The notes beneath the pieces are model-generated. The model ran no database searches. It was not told where the DNA came from and worked only from the letters and a program-made list of their open reading frames with translations. A stretch of DNA of 64,000 bases, taken from positions 4,481,501-4,545,500 of the forward strand of contig NZ_CP023344.1 in the NCBI RefSeq assembly GCF_002310495.1, read 5' to 3'. The DNA comes from Nibricoccus aquaticus (GTDB lineage: Bacteria; Verrucomicrobiota; Verrucomicrobiia; Opitutales; Opitutaceae). Positions within the stretch are counted from its first letter, which is position 1. Every line of letters starts with the position of its first letter. Positions 53,646 to 63,227 of the stretch are shown here, piece by piece. The position numbers were made by a program, and so were the translations under genes.

Positions 53646-55487
53646 TTACTTAACCATCATTTCGAGAGGAAGTCGCGCGTAGATACCGCGCGGATCGTTG
53701 AACTGATTCATGACGCGCAGCTCGCTTTCAAACTGCTCCACCACTTTGCCCAGCATGCCCGACGCCCGCGAACTCGCCGGCTTGATGCCTTCGAGTGCTT
53801 CCGCGATCAGCTCCTCGAAACCCTTTTTCTTGGGGAACTCCACGACAGTGAATCCCGGCGCGAGCCCTGCCTTCTCCGCCGCGAACGCGATCGCGGCATC
53901 CATCCCGCCAAGTTCGTCCACCAGCCCGAGCTTCAGCGCCTCCGCTCCCGACCACACACGACCCTGCGCGATTTCCTGCACACGTTCACGCGGCAGGTTG
54001 CGCGCCTCGGAAACTTTGCGCACGAACTCGTCGTAGATCCAGTCCACCATGCGTTGAACAATCGCCAGTTCCTCCGGCGTCTTCGGCCGCGAGATAGTCA
54101 CCGCATCGGCAAAGCGTCCCGTTTTCACACGGTCGAAGGTCACGCCCAGATTCCCCGCGAGCTTCTCGATGTCGAACTGCACGCCGAACACACCGATGGA
54201 CCCCGTGATCGTCGTCGGCTCCGCATAGATTCGATCGCTGTAAGCGGAAATCCAGTACCCACCCGAGGCCGCGTAAGCGCCCATCGAGACAACCACCGGC
54301 TTGTCCTGCTTCGCCAGCCGCAGCTCGCGCTGGATGTGCTCCGATGCCGTCGCCGATCCGCCCGGGCTGTTCACGCGAAGCACGATTGCCTTCACATCCT
54401 CGTCCTGGCGCAGCTTTCTCAGTTCGCGCGCAAACGCCGCTCCACCCACTTCGCCGTGCTTTCCGTCGCCATCGACGATCGCTCCTTCGGCATAGATAAC
54501 CGCTACGTGCCCCTCGCGTGATCCCGCTGGGTTCTTTTTTTCAACCACAGCCATCTCCGGCTTATCGTCGCCAAGCGTCGCCGCATAATCGACCAGCGAG
54601 ATTTGCTTGAACGACTGCTTCGAGCCCTTGCGACCGGTGCGCGCCTTCAAGTCGTCGATGACTTCGTCGCGATAACTAAGCCGCGTCGCGAACCCGCTGC
54701 TCACCGCCGACTGTGGGAGGATCAGCCCTTCTTTATCCACGATGCTCTGAAGTTTTTCCGCTGTGAGTCCACGCGCGCTGGCAATGTCGCCGCGCAGATC
54801 GCCCCACACATCGTCGAGGAGTTTCTGCATCTGCTCGCGGCTCTCCGGGCTCATATCGCGCCGGATAAACGGCTCGATGGCCGACTTGTATTTGCCGACG
54901 CGCGTGACCTGCACGCCGACACCAAATTTCTCAAATGCCCCCGCCAGATACATCGGCTCTGACGCGAGCCCCGGCAGGAGCAGCATCCCGTACGGATCGA
55001 CCACCAGTTCATCTGCGATCGAGGTGAAATAGATTTCGCGAATCGTCGCATACTCCAGATACGCGATCACCGGCTTCTTCGCTGCCTTGAAATCAGCCAG
55101 CGCCGCACGCGCCTCTTTCAACGCCGCGTATCCGGTCCCGTACCCGTCCGGCTCGAACTGCCCCAGCAATAACGCTCCCGCGATACGATCATCCTTCGCC
55201 GCCGCCCGCAGCGCCCGCGTGAGCTGCCGCAGCTGCCAGACTTTCCGCTCCTGCTCGCCCATGGCCGCCGCGATCAGCGCCGCACCGTCCACCTGCGGCG
55301 GCGCATCCGTGATATTCACTGCAAGATCGAGCACGAGATAGGCACCTTTCTCGACCGCCACGACTGGCTTGGAACTGCCCGCTGCGGCGAGCGCCACAAA
55401 AAGTCCGATCACGAGAATCGCTCCACCCGCCGCGCAAATCATCAATCCGACGACAGTCCCCAGCATCGAGGCGAAAAAATTTTTCAT
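53646..55487 (-). CDS. sppA: SppA-like signal peptide peptidase (67K type), catalytic Lys apparently replaced
   Basis: The 613-aa protein (ATG 55487, MKNFFASMLGTVVGL) has an N-terminal membrane helix and two SppA domains. The second has the nucleophile-type serine in GAYAASGGYWISAY. In the first, the segment matching the E. coli Lys dyad region (YLASFANKIWLSP) reads IYFTSIADELVVDP, with Glu where the lysine should be. SppA cleaves signal peptides in the membrane. This copy may be inactive, or may use another lysine. Identification as SppA family is secure; activity is not. Confidence 0.88.
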   Translation of the reverse strand: MKNFFASMLGTVVGLMICAAGGAILVIGLFVALAAAGSSKPVVAVEKGAYLVLDLAVNITDAPPQVDGAALIAAAMGEQERKVWQLRQLTRALRAAAKDDRIAGALLLGQFEPDGYGTGYAALKEARAALADFKAAKKPVIAYLEYATIREIYFTSIADELVVDPYGMLLLPGLASEPMYLAGAFEKFGVGVQVTRVGKYKSAIEPFIRRDMSPESREQMQKLLDDVWGDLRGDIASARGLTAEKLQSIVDKEGLILPQSAVSSGFATRLSYRDEVIDDLKARTGRKGSKQSFKQISLVDYAATLGDDKPEMAVVEKKNPAGSREGHVAVIYAEGAIVDGDGKHGEVGGAAFARELRKLRQDEDVKAIVLRVNSPGGSATASEHIQRELRLAKQDKPVVVSMGAYAASGGYWISAYSDRIYAEPTTITGSIGVFGVQFDIEKLAGNLGVTFDRVKTGRFADAVTISRPKTPEELAIVQRMVDWIYDEFVRKVSEARNLPRERVQEIAQGRVWSGAEALKLGLVDELGGMDAAIAFAAEKAGLAPGFTVVEFPKKKGFEELIAEALEGIKPASSRASGMLGKVVEQFESELRVMNQFNDPRGIYARLPLEMMVK

Positions 55488-55629
55488 GCGCGCGCACCGT
55501 AGCCGGATTGTCCTCCCCATCCAGTGAAAACTCGCCCTTCAATCACATCGCTGCGCGCAACTCGCACACCACTTGCTCACGCCGGATCGTCACACTCCCG
55601 CGCTTCCTAAACATCAGTTTTCCCGTATT

Positions 55630-57180
55630 ATGCCGATTATGCCACCCATGGACGCTCCCAGCGAACAGAAGGAACTCCTCACAACCAACCGCAAGGCCCT
55701 CACCGTCAATCTCGACGAAGCCAAGTACGGCACCTTCGCCGAAATCGGCGCCGGCCAGGAGGTCGCCCGCGTGTTTTTCCAAGCCGGCGGCGCGGCCGGC
55801 ACGATCGCGAAATCGATCTCCGCCTACGACATGACTTTCAGCGACGCCATCTACGGCAAGTCGCCCCGCTACGTTTCCCAGGACCGCCTCGCGCTCATGC
55901 TCGACCGCGAATACTCGCTCCTCACCGAGCGCCTCTCCGCCCAACGCGGCGAGAAAACCACCTTCTTCGTTTTCGCTGACACCGTCTCAGCCAGAAACTT
56001 CAAGGGCACCAACGAGTGCCACGGCTGGATGGGCATCCGCTTCCAGACCGAGCCCGGCGGCCCCACAAGCGATGCCGTCGTGCACGTGCGCATGTGGGAC
56101 AAAGAAAACGTCCTTCAACAGCAAGCGCTCGGCATCGTCGGCACCAACCTCATTTACGGAGCGTTCTACTATCGCGATAACCCGGCCAAGTTCATCCAGT
56201 CCCTCGCGGACAACCTTGGCTCCGGGCGCATCGAGGTGGATATGGTCAAATTCACCGGTCCGGCCTTTAACGGTGTCGATAACCGCCTCCTCTCACTCCA
56301 TCTAGTTCAGTACGGCCTCACCAACGCCGTCATGTTCGGCACCGGCGGCGAGGTTCTCCAGCCCTCCGAGATCCTCTACAAAAAAGCCATCCTCGTTGAG
56401 CGCGGCAGCTTCCGTCCTGTCACCCATGTCAACGTCGACATGCTCAACTGTGCCTGTGCGCAGTTCGTCCAAGAGCCGCTCGTCAAAGGCAAGGACGTCA
56501 TCGTGCTCATGGAAATCACCATGAACAATCTCCTCATGGGCGGCGACCTCGACGCGCAGGATTTCCTCTCCCGCGTCGATCTCCTCGCCGACATCGGGTT
56601 CACCGTCCTCATCTCTAATTACTCCGAATATTACCGCCTCACCTCGTACTTCCGACGTTACACGAAAGAGATGATCGGCGTCGCCATGGGCATCAACAAC
56701 CTCCTCGAAGTCTTTAACGAGAAGTACTACGACAACCTCGAAGGCGGAATCCTCGAATCCTTCGGCCGCCTCTTTCGCAACTCGGTCAAACTCTACATCT
56801 ACCCGATGCAGCAGGCCGCCTACGACCGCTATATCGCCACCACCACCGGCGCCGCAGCTCCGAACAGCGCCGGCAATCACGCCTTCTCTAACGCCGTCCT
56901 CATCAACGCCAAAAACCTCCAGGTCTCCGACCACCTGCGCAACCTCTACGCCCACTTGCTCGAAAATCACTACATCGACTGCATCGTCGGCTACGACCTG
57001 AACATCCTGAGCATCTTCTCCCGCGACGTCCTTCACCGCATCAAAGCCGGCGACCTCACGTGGGAGCGCATGGTCCCCGAGCCCGTCGTCGAAGCCATCA
57101 AGAAACGCCACCTCTTCGGCTACGGTGCCCAAACCCAACCCGCCCCAGCCGCCGCCGGAACCCCGGTTCTTGCCAGCTAA
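55630..57180 (+). CDS. Conserved protein of unknown function (about 516 aa)
   Basis: The 516-aa protein contains a highly conserved-looking core: YGTFAEIGAGQEVARVFFQ, GTIAKSISAYDMTFSDAIYG, RYVSQDRLALMLDREY, TFFVFADTVSARNFKGTNECHGW and a later MLNCACAQF. I recall a widespread bacterial family with this core that databases often mislabel (for example as nicotinate-nucleotide adenylyltransferase or TonB receptor). I can see neither activity nor a recognised catalytic motif. Starts at ATG 55630 or 55648 are both possible; the upstream TTG at 55573 is unlikely. It is divergent from sppA. Confidence 0.8.
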   Translation: MPIMPPMDAPSEQKELLTTNRKALTVNLDEAKYGTFAEIGAGQEVARVFFQAGGAAGTIAKSISAYDMTFSDAIYGKSPRYVSQDRLALMLDREYSLLTERLSAQRGEKTTFFVFADTVSARNFKGTNECHGWMGIRFQTEPGGPTSDAVVHVRMWDKENVLQQQALGIVGTNLIYGAFYYRDNPAKFIQSLADNLGSGRIEVDMVKFTGPAFNGVDNRLLSLHLVQYGLTNAVMFGTGGEVLQPSEILYKKAILVERGSFRPVTHVNVDMLNCACAQFVQEPLVKGKDVIVLMEITMNNLLMGGDLDAQDFLSRVDLLADIGFTVLISNYSEYYRLTSYFRRYTKEMIGVAMGINNLLEVFNEKYYDNLEGGILESFGRLFRNSVKLYIYPMQQAAYDRYIATTTGAAAPNSAGNHAFSNAVLINAKNLQVSDHLRNLYAHLLENHYIDCIVGYDLNILSIFSRDVLHRIKAGDLTWERMVPEPVVEAIKKRHLFGYGAQTQPAPAAAGTPVLAS

Positions 57181-57434
57181 TGCCCTTCCTTTTCCATCGC
57201 CCGTTTTCAGGCCTTCGAAACGTAAAATTCTGCTTGCGCCGCCTCATCTCGATTGGGATACAGACGGCTTGCGTTAGTGGAAGTCCGTCGGTTGCGGACT
57301 CCCGCCATGACTAGTCTGGCATCCCGCCAGATTGGAACGGTGGCACCGGCCAAGGCCGCAGTTTACTGCGGTTAAAGCGGGTGGCACGGGGCCTGCAAAG
57401 ACCCCCTATAGTCGTGTAACTCATTCAAATAACC
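57181..57434 (+). promoter_or_regulatory. rpsO leader with several hairpins
   Basis: The 254-nt gap before rpsO contains at least four inverted repeats: AGTCCG/CGGACT (57282-57300), TCTGGC/GCCAGA (57315-57331), CCGCAG/CTGCGG (57356-57371) and GGGG/CCCC (57388-57405). In other bacteria the rpsO leader is bound by S15 itself to repress translation. A structured leader with the same role is inferred, not shown. Part of the sequence (57281-57332) also resembles an interspersed repeat. Confidence 0.45.
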
Positions 57435-57698
57435 ATGTCTACCGTAGCAAAACCCGAAATCATCGCAGAATACAAAACTCACGATAAGGACACCGGCTCG
57501 TCCGAAGTTCAGATCGCTCTGTTGACCGCTCGCATCAATCACCTGACCGAGCATCTTCGCACACATCGCAAAGACTTCCACAGCCGCCGCGGCCTTCTCC
57601 AGATGGCCAGCCGCCGCCGCAAGCTCCTCGATTACTTGAAGCGTAACAACCTTCCCAAGTACTCGGAGATCCTGCAAAAACTCAGCCTCCGTAAGTAA
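57435..57698 (+). CDS. rpsO: 30S ribosomal protein S15
   Basis: The 87-aa protein matches S15 in length and sequence: [51 protein letters not shown]15 binds 16S rRNA early in 30S assembly. The start is ATG 57435. It is followed by a terminator and then pnp, the classic rpsO-pnp order, though here the long gap and terminator suggest partial separation. Confidence 0.97.
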   Translation: MSTVAKPEIIAEYKTHDKDTGSSEVQIALLTARINHLTEHLRTHRKDFHSRRGLLQMASRRRKLLDYLKRNNLPKYSEILQKLSLRK

Positions 57699-57710
57699 CC
57701 CTTTCGCACC

Positions 57711-57745
57711 ACAGGCGATCCGATCCGCGGGTCGCCTGTTGTCTT
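57711..57745 (+). terminator. Hairpin terminator/attenuator after rpsO
   Basis: ACAGGCGA (57711-57718) pairs with TCGCCTGT (57732-57739), with an inner CCG/CGG pairing, and is followed by TGTCTT. The weak T-run suggests partial read-through toward pnp. Confidence 0.65.
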
Positions 57746-57772
57746 AACTGACACTCGCAGCAGTCCGGGACT

Positions 57773-57815
57773 TTTCCATTTGCCTCCTTCCTTCGTCGAA
57801 GGCGCCAAATGGAAA
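57773..57815 (+). promoter_or_regulatory. pnp leader hairpin, possible RNase III-type autoregulatory site
   Basis: TTTCCATTTG (57773-57782) pairs with CAAATGGAAA (57806-57815), continued inward by CCTT/GAAGG pairing. The perfect 10-bp arm plus inner stem is long for chance. In E. coli a pnp leader stem is cut by RNase III and then degraded by PNPase to limit its own expression; a similar role here is inferred from position. Confidence 0.5.
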
Positions 57816-58021
57816 TCTCTCGAAACTCTTCGAGGATTTGCAGGGCCGGTTACCGCCCAACCCAAACCCGCGCCAGTCTCCGCGTTTGCCGCTGATCTCA
57901 TGATCAGCCCAACGCACTCAACGAGGCAGCGCACAACCCCGAGCAATCCGTCCGCGTGTCGCGGTCCTTGCTCGATCTCAATCCGCGACACGCGCATCCG
58001 TCCGTATCCGAACGAAAAAAT

Positions 58022-60229
58022 ATGAATCAGAAATACTCCGTCCAAGTTCCCGAACTCGGGATCACCTTCTCAACCGGCTCCATCGCCGCCCTCGCCAACG
58101 GCGCGGTCAACGTCGCCGTCGGTGAGACCAACGTCTTTGTCACCGCCTGCGTCGCGCAGACGATGAAACCCGGCCAGGACTTCTTCCCGCTCACCGTCGA
58201 TTACCGCGAAAAATACGCTGCCGCCGGCCGTTTCCCCGGTGGTTATTTCAAACGCGAAGGCCGTCCTTCCGAAAAAGAAATCCTCACGTCCCGCCTCTGC
58301 GACCGTCCCTGCCGTCCGCTCTTCCCCGAGGGTTTCCTCAATGAAGTGCAGATCATCGGCCAGCTCATGTCGGCCGACCAGCTCAACGAAGCCGACATCC
58401 CAATGGTCAACGGCGCCAGCGCCGCCCTCGCCATCTCCGACATTCCCTGGGCCGGTCCCATCGCCGCCGTCCGCGTCGCCGAGATCGACGGCCAGTTCCT
58501 CGCCAACCCGACCATCGAGCAGATGTATTCGTCTTCTCTCGACCTGATCTACGTCGGTAACGAGAAGGACATGCTCATGATCGAAGGCTCTGCGGACCAG
58601 ATCCCGGAAGATCGCTTCATCGAAGCCCTCGCCTTCGGCCACCAGGCCATCCAGCCCATCATCCGCGCCATCAAAGAGCTCGTCGCTCTCTGCGGTAAAC
58701 CGAAGTCCACCTTCGCCCTCGTCGGTGCCACGCCCGAAGCCCGCGCCATCATCGAGCGCGTCGTCCCCGCTGAGCGCCTCGCCTCCGCGATCTTCGGCTT
58801 CGAAAAACAAGTCCGCTCCAACAACGTCAAAGCCCTCAAGACCGAGGCCAAGACCGCCCTCCTCGCCGAACTCGGCGAAGGCAAGTTCACCGATGTCGAC
58901 CTCAACGTCGTCTTCGAAGACCTCCAGTACAAAGCCTACCGCCAGACCGTCCTCGCTCGCGGCGTTCGCGCCGATGGTCGCAGCGCCACCGCGCTCCGCC
59001 CCATCTCCTCCGAAGTCGGCGTCCTCCCACGCGTCCACGGCTCCGCGATCTTCCAACGCGGCGACACCCAGAGCATCGTCCTCACGACCCTCGGGCCAAC
59101 CAAGGAAGCGCAAGATCTCGACGCCCTCACCGGCGGCGCGAAGTCGAAGTCCTTCATTCTCCACTACAACTTCCCGCCATTCTCCGTCGGCGAAACCGGC
59201 CGCTTCGGCTCCCCCGGCCGCCGCGAAGTCGGTCACGGCGCTCTCGCTGAACGCTCGCTCGTTCCGATTCTCCCGCCCGAGGACGTCTTCCCCTACTCGA
59301 TTCGCGTCGTCTCCGAGATCATGTCGTCCAACGGCTCGACCTCCATGGCCTCGATCTGCGGCGGCTGCTTGTCCCTCATGGACGCCGGCGTGCCGATCAT
59401 CGCTCCCGTCGCTGGCATCAGCTGCGGTCTGATGACCGAAATGGCTTCCGATGGTAGCATCACGAAGTGGACCACCATCACCGACATCCTCGGTGAAGAA
59501 GATCACTTCGGCGACATGGACTTCAAACTCGCCGGCACCACCAAGGGCATCACCGGCTTCCAGCTGGATCTGAAGATCAACGGTCTCCCTTTCGAGATCG
59601 CCAAGACCGCGATTCACCAAGCCCGCGAAGCCCGCGTGGAAATTCTCCGCACGATGATCGCCGCGATTCCCGCGCCGCGTAACGACCTCTCCAAGTACGC
59701 CCCACGTATCCAAACGATCCAGATCGATCCCGAAAAGATCGGCCTCCTCATCGGACCTGGCGGCAAGACGATCCGTCGCATCACCGAGACGACCGGCGCG
59801 CAGATCGACATCGCCGACGACGATTCCGGCAAGATCTTCATCTACTCGAACAACGGCGAAGCCATGGCCCGCGCCATCAAGGAAATCGATTCCCTCTGCG
59901 GCGGCGGTTCTGGCGGCGGCGGTGGCGGCACCCCGATCGAAGTCGGCAAGCTCTACCGCGGTGTCGTCAAAGGCACCAAAGAGTTCGGCGCTTTCGTCGA
60001 ATGCACGCCCGGCAAGGAAGGCCTCGTCCACATCAGCGAGCTCGCGGACTTCCGCGTGCGCCGCACCGAAGACGTCTGCAAAGTCGGCGACGAAATGTGG
60101 GTCAAGTGCATCGGCATCGACGAGAAGACAGGCAAGGTCCGCCTCTCGCGCAAAGCCGCCCTCAAGGAAATGGAAGCGCAGAAGCAGCAGGGCGACCAGC
60201 CCGCCGCCGAAGCCGCTCCCACGGCCTGA
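58022..60229 (+). CDS. pnp: Polynucleotide phosphorylase
   Basis: PNPase degrades RNA 3' to 5' with phosphate and can add tails. The 735-aa protein starts at ATG 58022 ([13 protein letters not shown]). It has two RNase PH domains (about 1-230 and 310-540; [35 protein letters not shown]), a KH domain ([22 protein letters not shown]) and a C-terminal S1 domain ([20 protein letters not shown]). The KH-S1 linker is glycine-rich (a run of nine Gly with one Ser). A terminator at 60257 follows. Confidence 0.97.
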   Translation: MNQKYSVQVPELGITFSTGSIAALANGAVNVAVGETNVFVTACVAQTMKPGQDFFPLTVDYREKYAAAGRFPGGYFKREGRPSEKEILTSRLCDRPCRPLFPEGFLNEVQIIGQLMSADQLNEADIPMVNGASAALAISDIPWAGPIAAVRVAEIDGQFLANPTIEQMYSSSLDLIYVGNEKDMLMIEGSADQIPEDRFIEALAFGHQAIQPIIRAIKELVALCGKPKSTFALVGATPEARAIIERVVPAERLASAIFGFEKQVRSNNVKALKTEAKTALLAELGEGKFTDVDLNVVFEDLQYKAYRQTVLARGVRADGRSATALRPISSEVGVLPRVHGSAIFQRGDTQSIVLTTLGPTKEAQDLDALTGGAKSKSFILHYNFPPFSVGETGRFGSPGRREVGHGALAERSLVPILPPEDVFPYSIRVVSEIMSSNGSTSMASICGGCLSLMDAGVPIIAPVAGISCGLMTEMASDGSITKWTTITDILGEEDHFGDMDFKLAGTTKGITGFQLDLKINGLPFEIAKTAIHQAREARVEILRTMIAAIPAPRNDLSKYAPRIQTIQIDPEKIGLLIGPGGKTIRRITETTGAQIDIADDDSGKIFIYSNNGEAMARAIKEIDSLCGGGSGGGGGGTPIEVGKLYRGVVKGTKEFGAFVECTPGKEGLVHISELADFRVRRTEDVCKVGDEMWVKCIGIDEKTGKVRLSRKAALKEMEAQKQQGDQPAAEAAPTA

Positions 60230-60256
60230 TAGCACTTCAATAGCCTTCTAATCTCC

Positions 60257-60288
60257 AAGCCGGAGCCGCTTACGCGCTCCGGCTTTTT
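60257..60288 (+). terminator. Rho-independent terminator after pnp
   Basis: AAGCCGGAGC (60257-60266) pairs with GCTCCGGCTT (60276-60285) around a 9-nt loop with a TTTTT tail. Confidence 0.9.
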
Positions 60289-60407
60289 CGTGCCTGCACA
60301 AAACCCTGCATCGGCCGCCCCTTCCAACTAAAGCGCAGCTCCCCCGATCCGATACTTAACAAGCGCTCTAGTTCATCCACCTGCGCGCGCCCCTTTCTGA
60401 CCACCCC

Positions 60408-61577
60408 ATGAAACTCACCCTGCGCTCGCGCATCCTCGGCCTGGGCGGCATCGCCCTCGTCCTTATCGCCGGAGGAGCCGCCAGCACCTATTTTCTCAAC
60501 GAACGCGTCACGCACCAGTCCGATCTCCTGCTCTCGCTCGCCTCTCAGCAAACGCCCGCCGCCGTCACCCAGCGCGAAGCCGTCCAGATCGCCTACCACA
60601 CCGCGCAACACGACCTCCGTCTCAGCCTCCTCATCGGCTCCGCCACCGCCCTGTTTCTCTGCGCCTTCGCCACCTGGGGCCTCGCCCGCTACCTCCACCA
60701 GACGCTTCAAAAAATTCTCATCGAGCTCGATCAAGCCTGCAAAGCTACGCTCGATTCCGCCGACCAACTCGAATCCGCCAGTGGCCACATCGCCGACGGC
60801 GCTGCCAGCCAGGCCTCCGCTCTCGAGCGCAGCACAGCCTCTCTCGATCAGATGGCCGGCATGACTCGCCGCACCGCCGACAATGCCGGCGAAGCCAAGC
60901 AACTTGCCAATCTCACCCGTCAATCCGCCGACACCAGCGGCACCGACATGGCCGAAATGCAGCGCGCCATGACTGCGATCCAAAGCTCCAGCGGCGAGAT
61001 TTCCAAGATCATCAAGACCATCGACGAAATCGCGTTTCAAACCAACCTCCTCGCCCTCAACGCCGCCGTCGAAGCCGCCCGCGCTGGTGAAGCCGGTGTT
61101 GGTTTCGCCGTCGTCGCCGACGAAGTCCGCAGCCTCGCCCAACGCAGCGTCCAAGCCGCCCGCGAGACTGCGCAAAAAATCGCCACCGCCTCCCAGCGAA
61201 GCGAAGAAGGCGCGCGCATTACCACCAAAGTCACCCAGAGTTTCGCCGGCATTACCACGAACGCCCGCAAACTCGACGAACTCATCTCCGCCATCGCTTC
61301 CGACTCCCAGGAACAGAACCAAGGTATTCAGGAAGTCACGCAGGCCGCCTCCGCGATGGACTCTGTCACTCAGGCCAACACCGAGCGCACCGAGGAAACC
61401 CGCGAGCTCGCCCAAAACCTCGGCACCCAGGCCGCCCGCGTCGACCGCGCCATCGCTACACTGGTCATGCTCATTCACGCCCGTAAGCCGCGTCCCCGGA
61501 AAAAGCCGGCTGCCGTCCTCGCGCTGACCCAATCCATCGAGCCCGAAGTCGCCGAGCCCGTAGCAGTCGCCGCCTGA
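60408..61577 (+). CDS. Methyl-accepting chemotaxis protein with minimal periplasmic loop
   Basis: The 389-aa protein has membrane helices at about 9-29 and 72-94, leaving only about 40 residues outside, then a cytoplasmic signalling hairpin including [16 protein letters not shown] near residue 213. It has the usual methyl-accepting helices rich in Gln/Glu/Ala. The small outer loop suggests sensing of membrane or energy state and not a periplasmic ligand. It is a single chemoreceptor gene; no che genes are in the window. A weak relative of the promoter-like element lies at 60325 (CAACTAAAGCGCAG) with a different spacing. Confidence 0.93.
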   Translation: MKLTLRSRILGLGGIALVLIAGGAASTYFLNERVTHQSDLLLSLASQQTPAAVTQREAVQIAYHTAQHDLRLSLLIGSATALFLCAFATWGLARYLHQTLQKILIELDQACKATLDSADQLESASGHIADGAASQASALERSTASLDQMAGMTRRTADNAGEAKQLANLTRQSADTSGTDMAEMQRAMTAIQSSSGEISKIIKTIDEIAFQTNLLALNAAVEAARAGEAGVGFAVVADEVRSLAQRSVQAARETAQKIATASQRSEEGARITTKVTQSFAGITTNARKLDELISAIASDSQEQNQGIQEVTQAASAMDSVTQANTERTEETRELAQNLGTQAARVDRAIATLVMLIHARKPRPRKKPAAVLALTQSIEPEVAEPVAVAA

Positions 61578-61730
61578 GCGAATCGCCGGACATCAGCCCG
61601 GCGTCGCGAAATGCATTCATGCCGTTTCGAGGATCAAAACGGTTTCTTTTTCTTTGCCGAATTAGGCGCGATTCGCCGATCATCCGCGCGTTCTCCCCGC
61701 CCTCGTTGCCGTCCCTTCAACGCCTTTCTC

Positions 61731-63209
61731 ATGCTTCGTCCGTCGCTCGCCCTGCGTTCGCTATGCCTGCTCCTCACGCTCCCCACGCTCTTCGCTCAGC
61801 AGCCTGAGCCCGCCGCCGAGCCCGGCACAGGACTGATCTTCGATCTCCCGTCGTATCGGGGAACCCCGTACAAGGCCACGCTCACCGCCGAGAGCTACGC
61901 GTCCGCTCCGCGCAAAGCGTCGCTCGAACAATACTGCCCCACGCCCGGCAATCAGGGCCAGTACGGCACCTGCGTCGCCTTCGCCGTCGCCTATCACGCC
62001 CGCACCGTTCTCTACGGCGCGCAGCATGGCATCACCGACAAAACCCAGCTCAACGCCTCAGTCTTTTCCCCCACGTTCATCTACGAGCAAATCAAAGAGG
62101 CCGGTGACGCGTCCTGCCAGAAGGGCACGAATCCCATCAACGCGCTGGAGCTCATGAAGACCAGCGGCATCGCCCGCATCGCCACCGTTCCTTATCAATG
62201 CGGCGCGCCCATCACGAGCAACGCCCTCCTCGAAGCCGTCGATTACACGATCAACGACTACCAGATCCTCTTCATGCCCGACGTCACGGACTACGACACG
62301 CGCGTGAACACCGTCCGCAAATCCCTCGCCGAGGGTTATCCCGTCGTCCACTGCTTCACCGTCGTCAAAAGCTTCTACAAGGCCCCGCGCATCTGGCGCT
62401 CTCTGCCGACCGACGGCGGCGCCGAAGGCCAGCACGGTCGACACGCGATGCTCATCGTCGGCTACGACGACGACCTCGACGGCGGCTGTTTCCGCGTACT
62501 CAACAGTTGGGGACCGACCTGGGCCGACGGCGGCTACGTCTGGATTCCGTACACCGAGTTCGTGAAATACTCGCTCGGTGCGATTCAAGTTTACGGCCCT
62601 CGCGGCTCCTCCGGCCACCAGCCCGCTCCCGGAGTTACTCCCGGCAAAAGCGCCATCAAGACAGCCGACTACCAGCTCAGCGGCCGCCTCAATTTCCGCC
62701 TGCGCGACGGCACCGCGATGAACGCGCACCGCATCGTCAGCAACGACTCTACGCTGAGCGCCTACAAAATGGACCAGTCGTACTCCTCCGGCACGCGCTT
62801 CCGTTTCTTCGTCACGACCAACACCGAAGCTTACATCTACGCCTTCGCGACCGACACCACCGGCAAGGTGAACAAGATCCTCCCCTTCGAAGACGGCATG
62901 TCCCCGCTGGTCGGCCCCAACAGCACGATCGCGTTTCCCTCCGAGAAAAAAGTCGTCCGCATGGATGAGCAAAAAGGCACCGACTACCTGCTCGTTCTCT
63001 ACACCGATCGCCCGCTCAACGTGAAACAGGTCCACGAAAAACTTAACGCCGCTTCCGGCCCGTTGCTCTCCCGTCTGCGCAGCGCCTTGGGCACGCGCAT
63101 CGTCGATCCCGCCGTCGTGAAATACTCCGCCAACGACATCGCCTTCGACGTCGAACGCGTCGCCCCCGGCGGCATCGTCCCGCTCATGGTCGAGATCACC
63201 CACGACTAA
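61731..63209 (+). CDS. Secreted papain-like cysteine protease with C-terminal DUF4384-like domain
   Basis: The 492-aa protein starts at ATG 61731 with a signal peptide (LRSLCLLLTLPTLFA). The papain-family (C1) domain has the oxyanion Gln and nucleophile Cys81 in NQGQYGTCVAFAVAY, catalytic His in GRHAMLIVGYDDD and Asn in VLNSWGPTW. After a linker, about residues 315-480 form a domain with the DUF4384 pattern (GTRFRFFVTTNTEAYIYAF, KILPFEDG, LLVLYTDRPL). It should act in the periplasm or outside the cell. Partners are unknown. Confidence 0.9.
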   Translation: MLRPSLALRSLCLLLTLPTLFAQQPEPAAEPGTGLIFDLPSYRGTPYKATLTAESYASAPRKASLEQYCPTPGNQGQYGTCVAFAVAYHARTVLYGAQHGITDKTQLNASVFSPTFIYEQIKEAGDASCQKGTNPINALELMKTSGIARIATVPYQCGAPITSNALLEAVDYTINDYQILFMPDVTDYDTRVNTVRKSLAEGYPVVHCFTVVKSFYKAPRIWRSLPTDGGAEGQHGRHAMLIVGYDDDLDGGCFRVLNSWGPTWADGGYVWIPYTEFVKYSLGAIQVYGPRGSSGHQPAPGVTPGKSAIKTADYQLSGRLNFRLRDGTAMNAHRIVSNDSTLSAYKMDQSYSSGTRFRFFVTTNTEAYIYAFATDTTGKVNKILPFEDGMSPLVGPNSTIAFPSEKKVVRMDEQKGTDYLLVLYTDRPLNVKQVHEKLNAASGPLLSRLRSALGTRIVDPAVVKYSANDIAFDVERVAPGGIVPLMVEITHD

Positions 63210-63227
63210 CCCCGTTCCACTTTCCCC

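Larger units (their letters stand above)
57699..58021 (+). other. rpsO-pnp intergenic region, no gene
   Basis: A 323-bp gap holding the rpsO terminator (57711-57745), a long hairpin at 57773-57815, and a remaining 200 bp with no convincing ORF. The GTG/ATG-like extension of pnp through 57956 reads as an unlikely N-terminus, so pnp is taken to start at 58022. Confidence 0.6.

Noticed and set aside
57956-58021. N-terminal extension of pnp
   Set aside because: The added 22 residues ([10 protein letters not shown]...) do not resemble PNPase; [13 protein letters not shown] at 58022 does.
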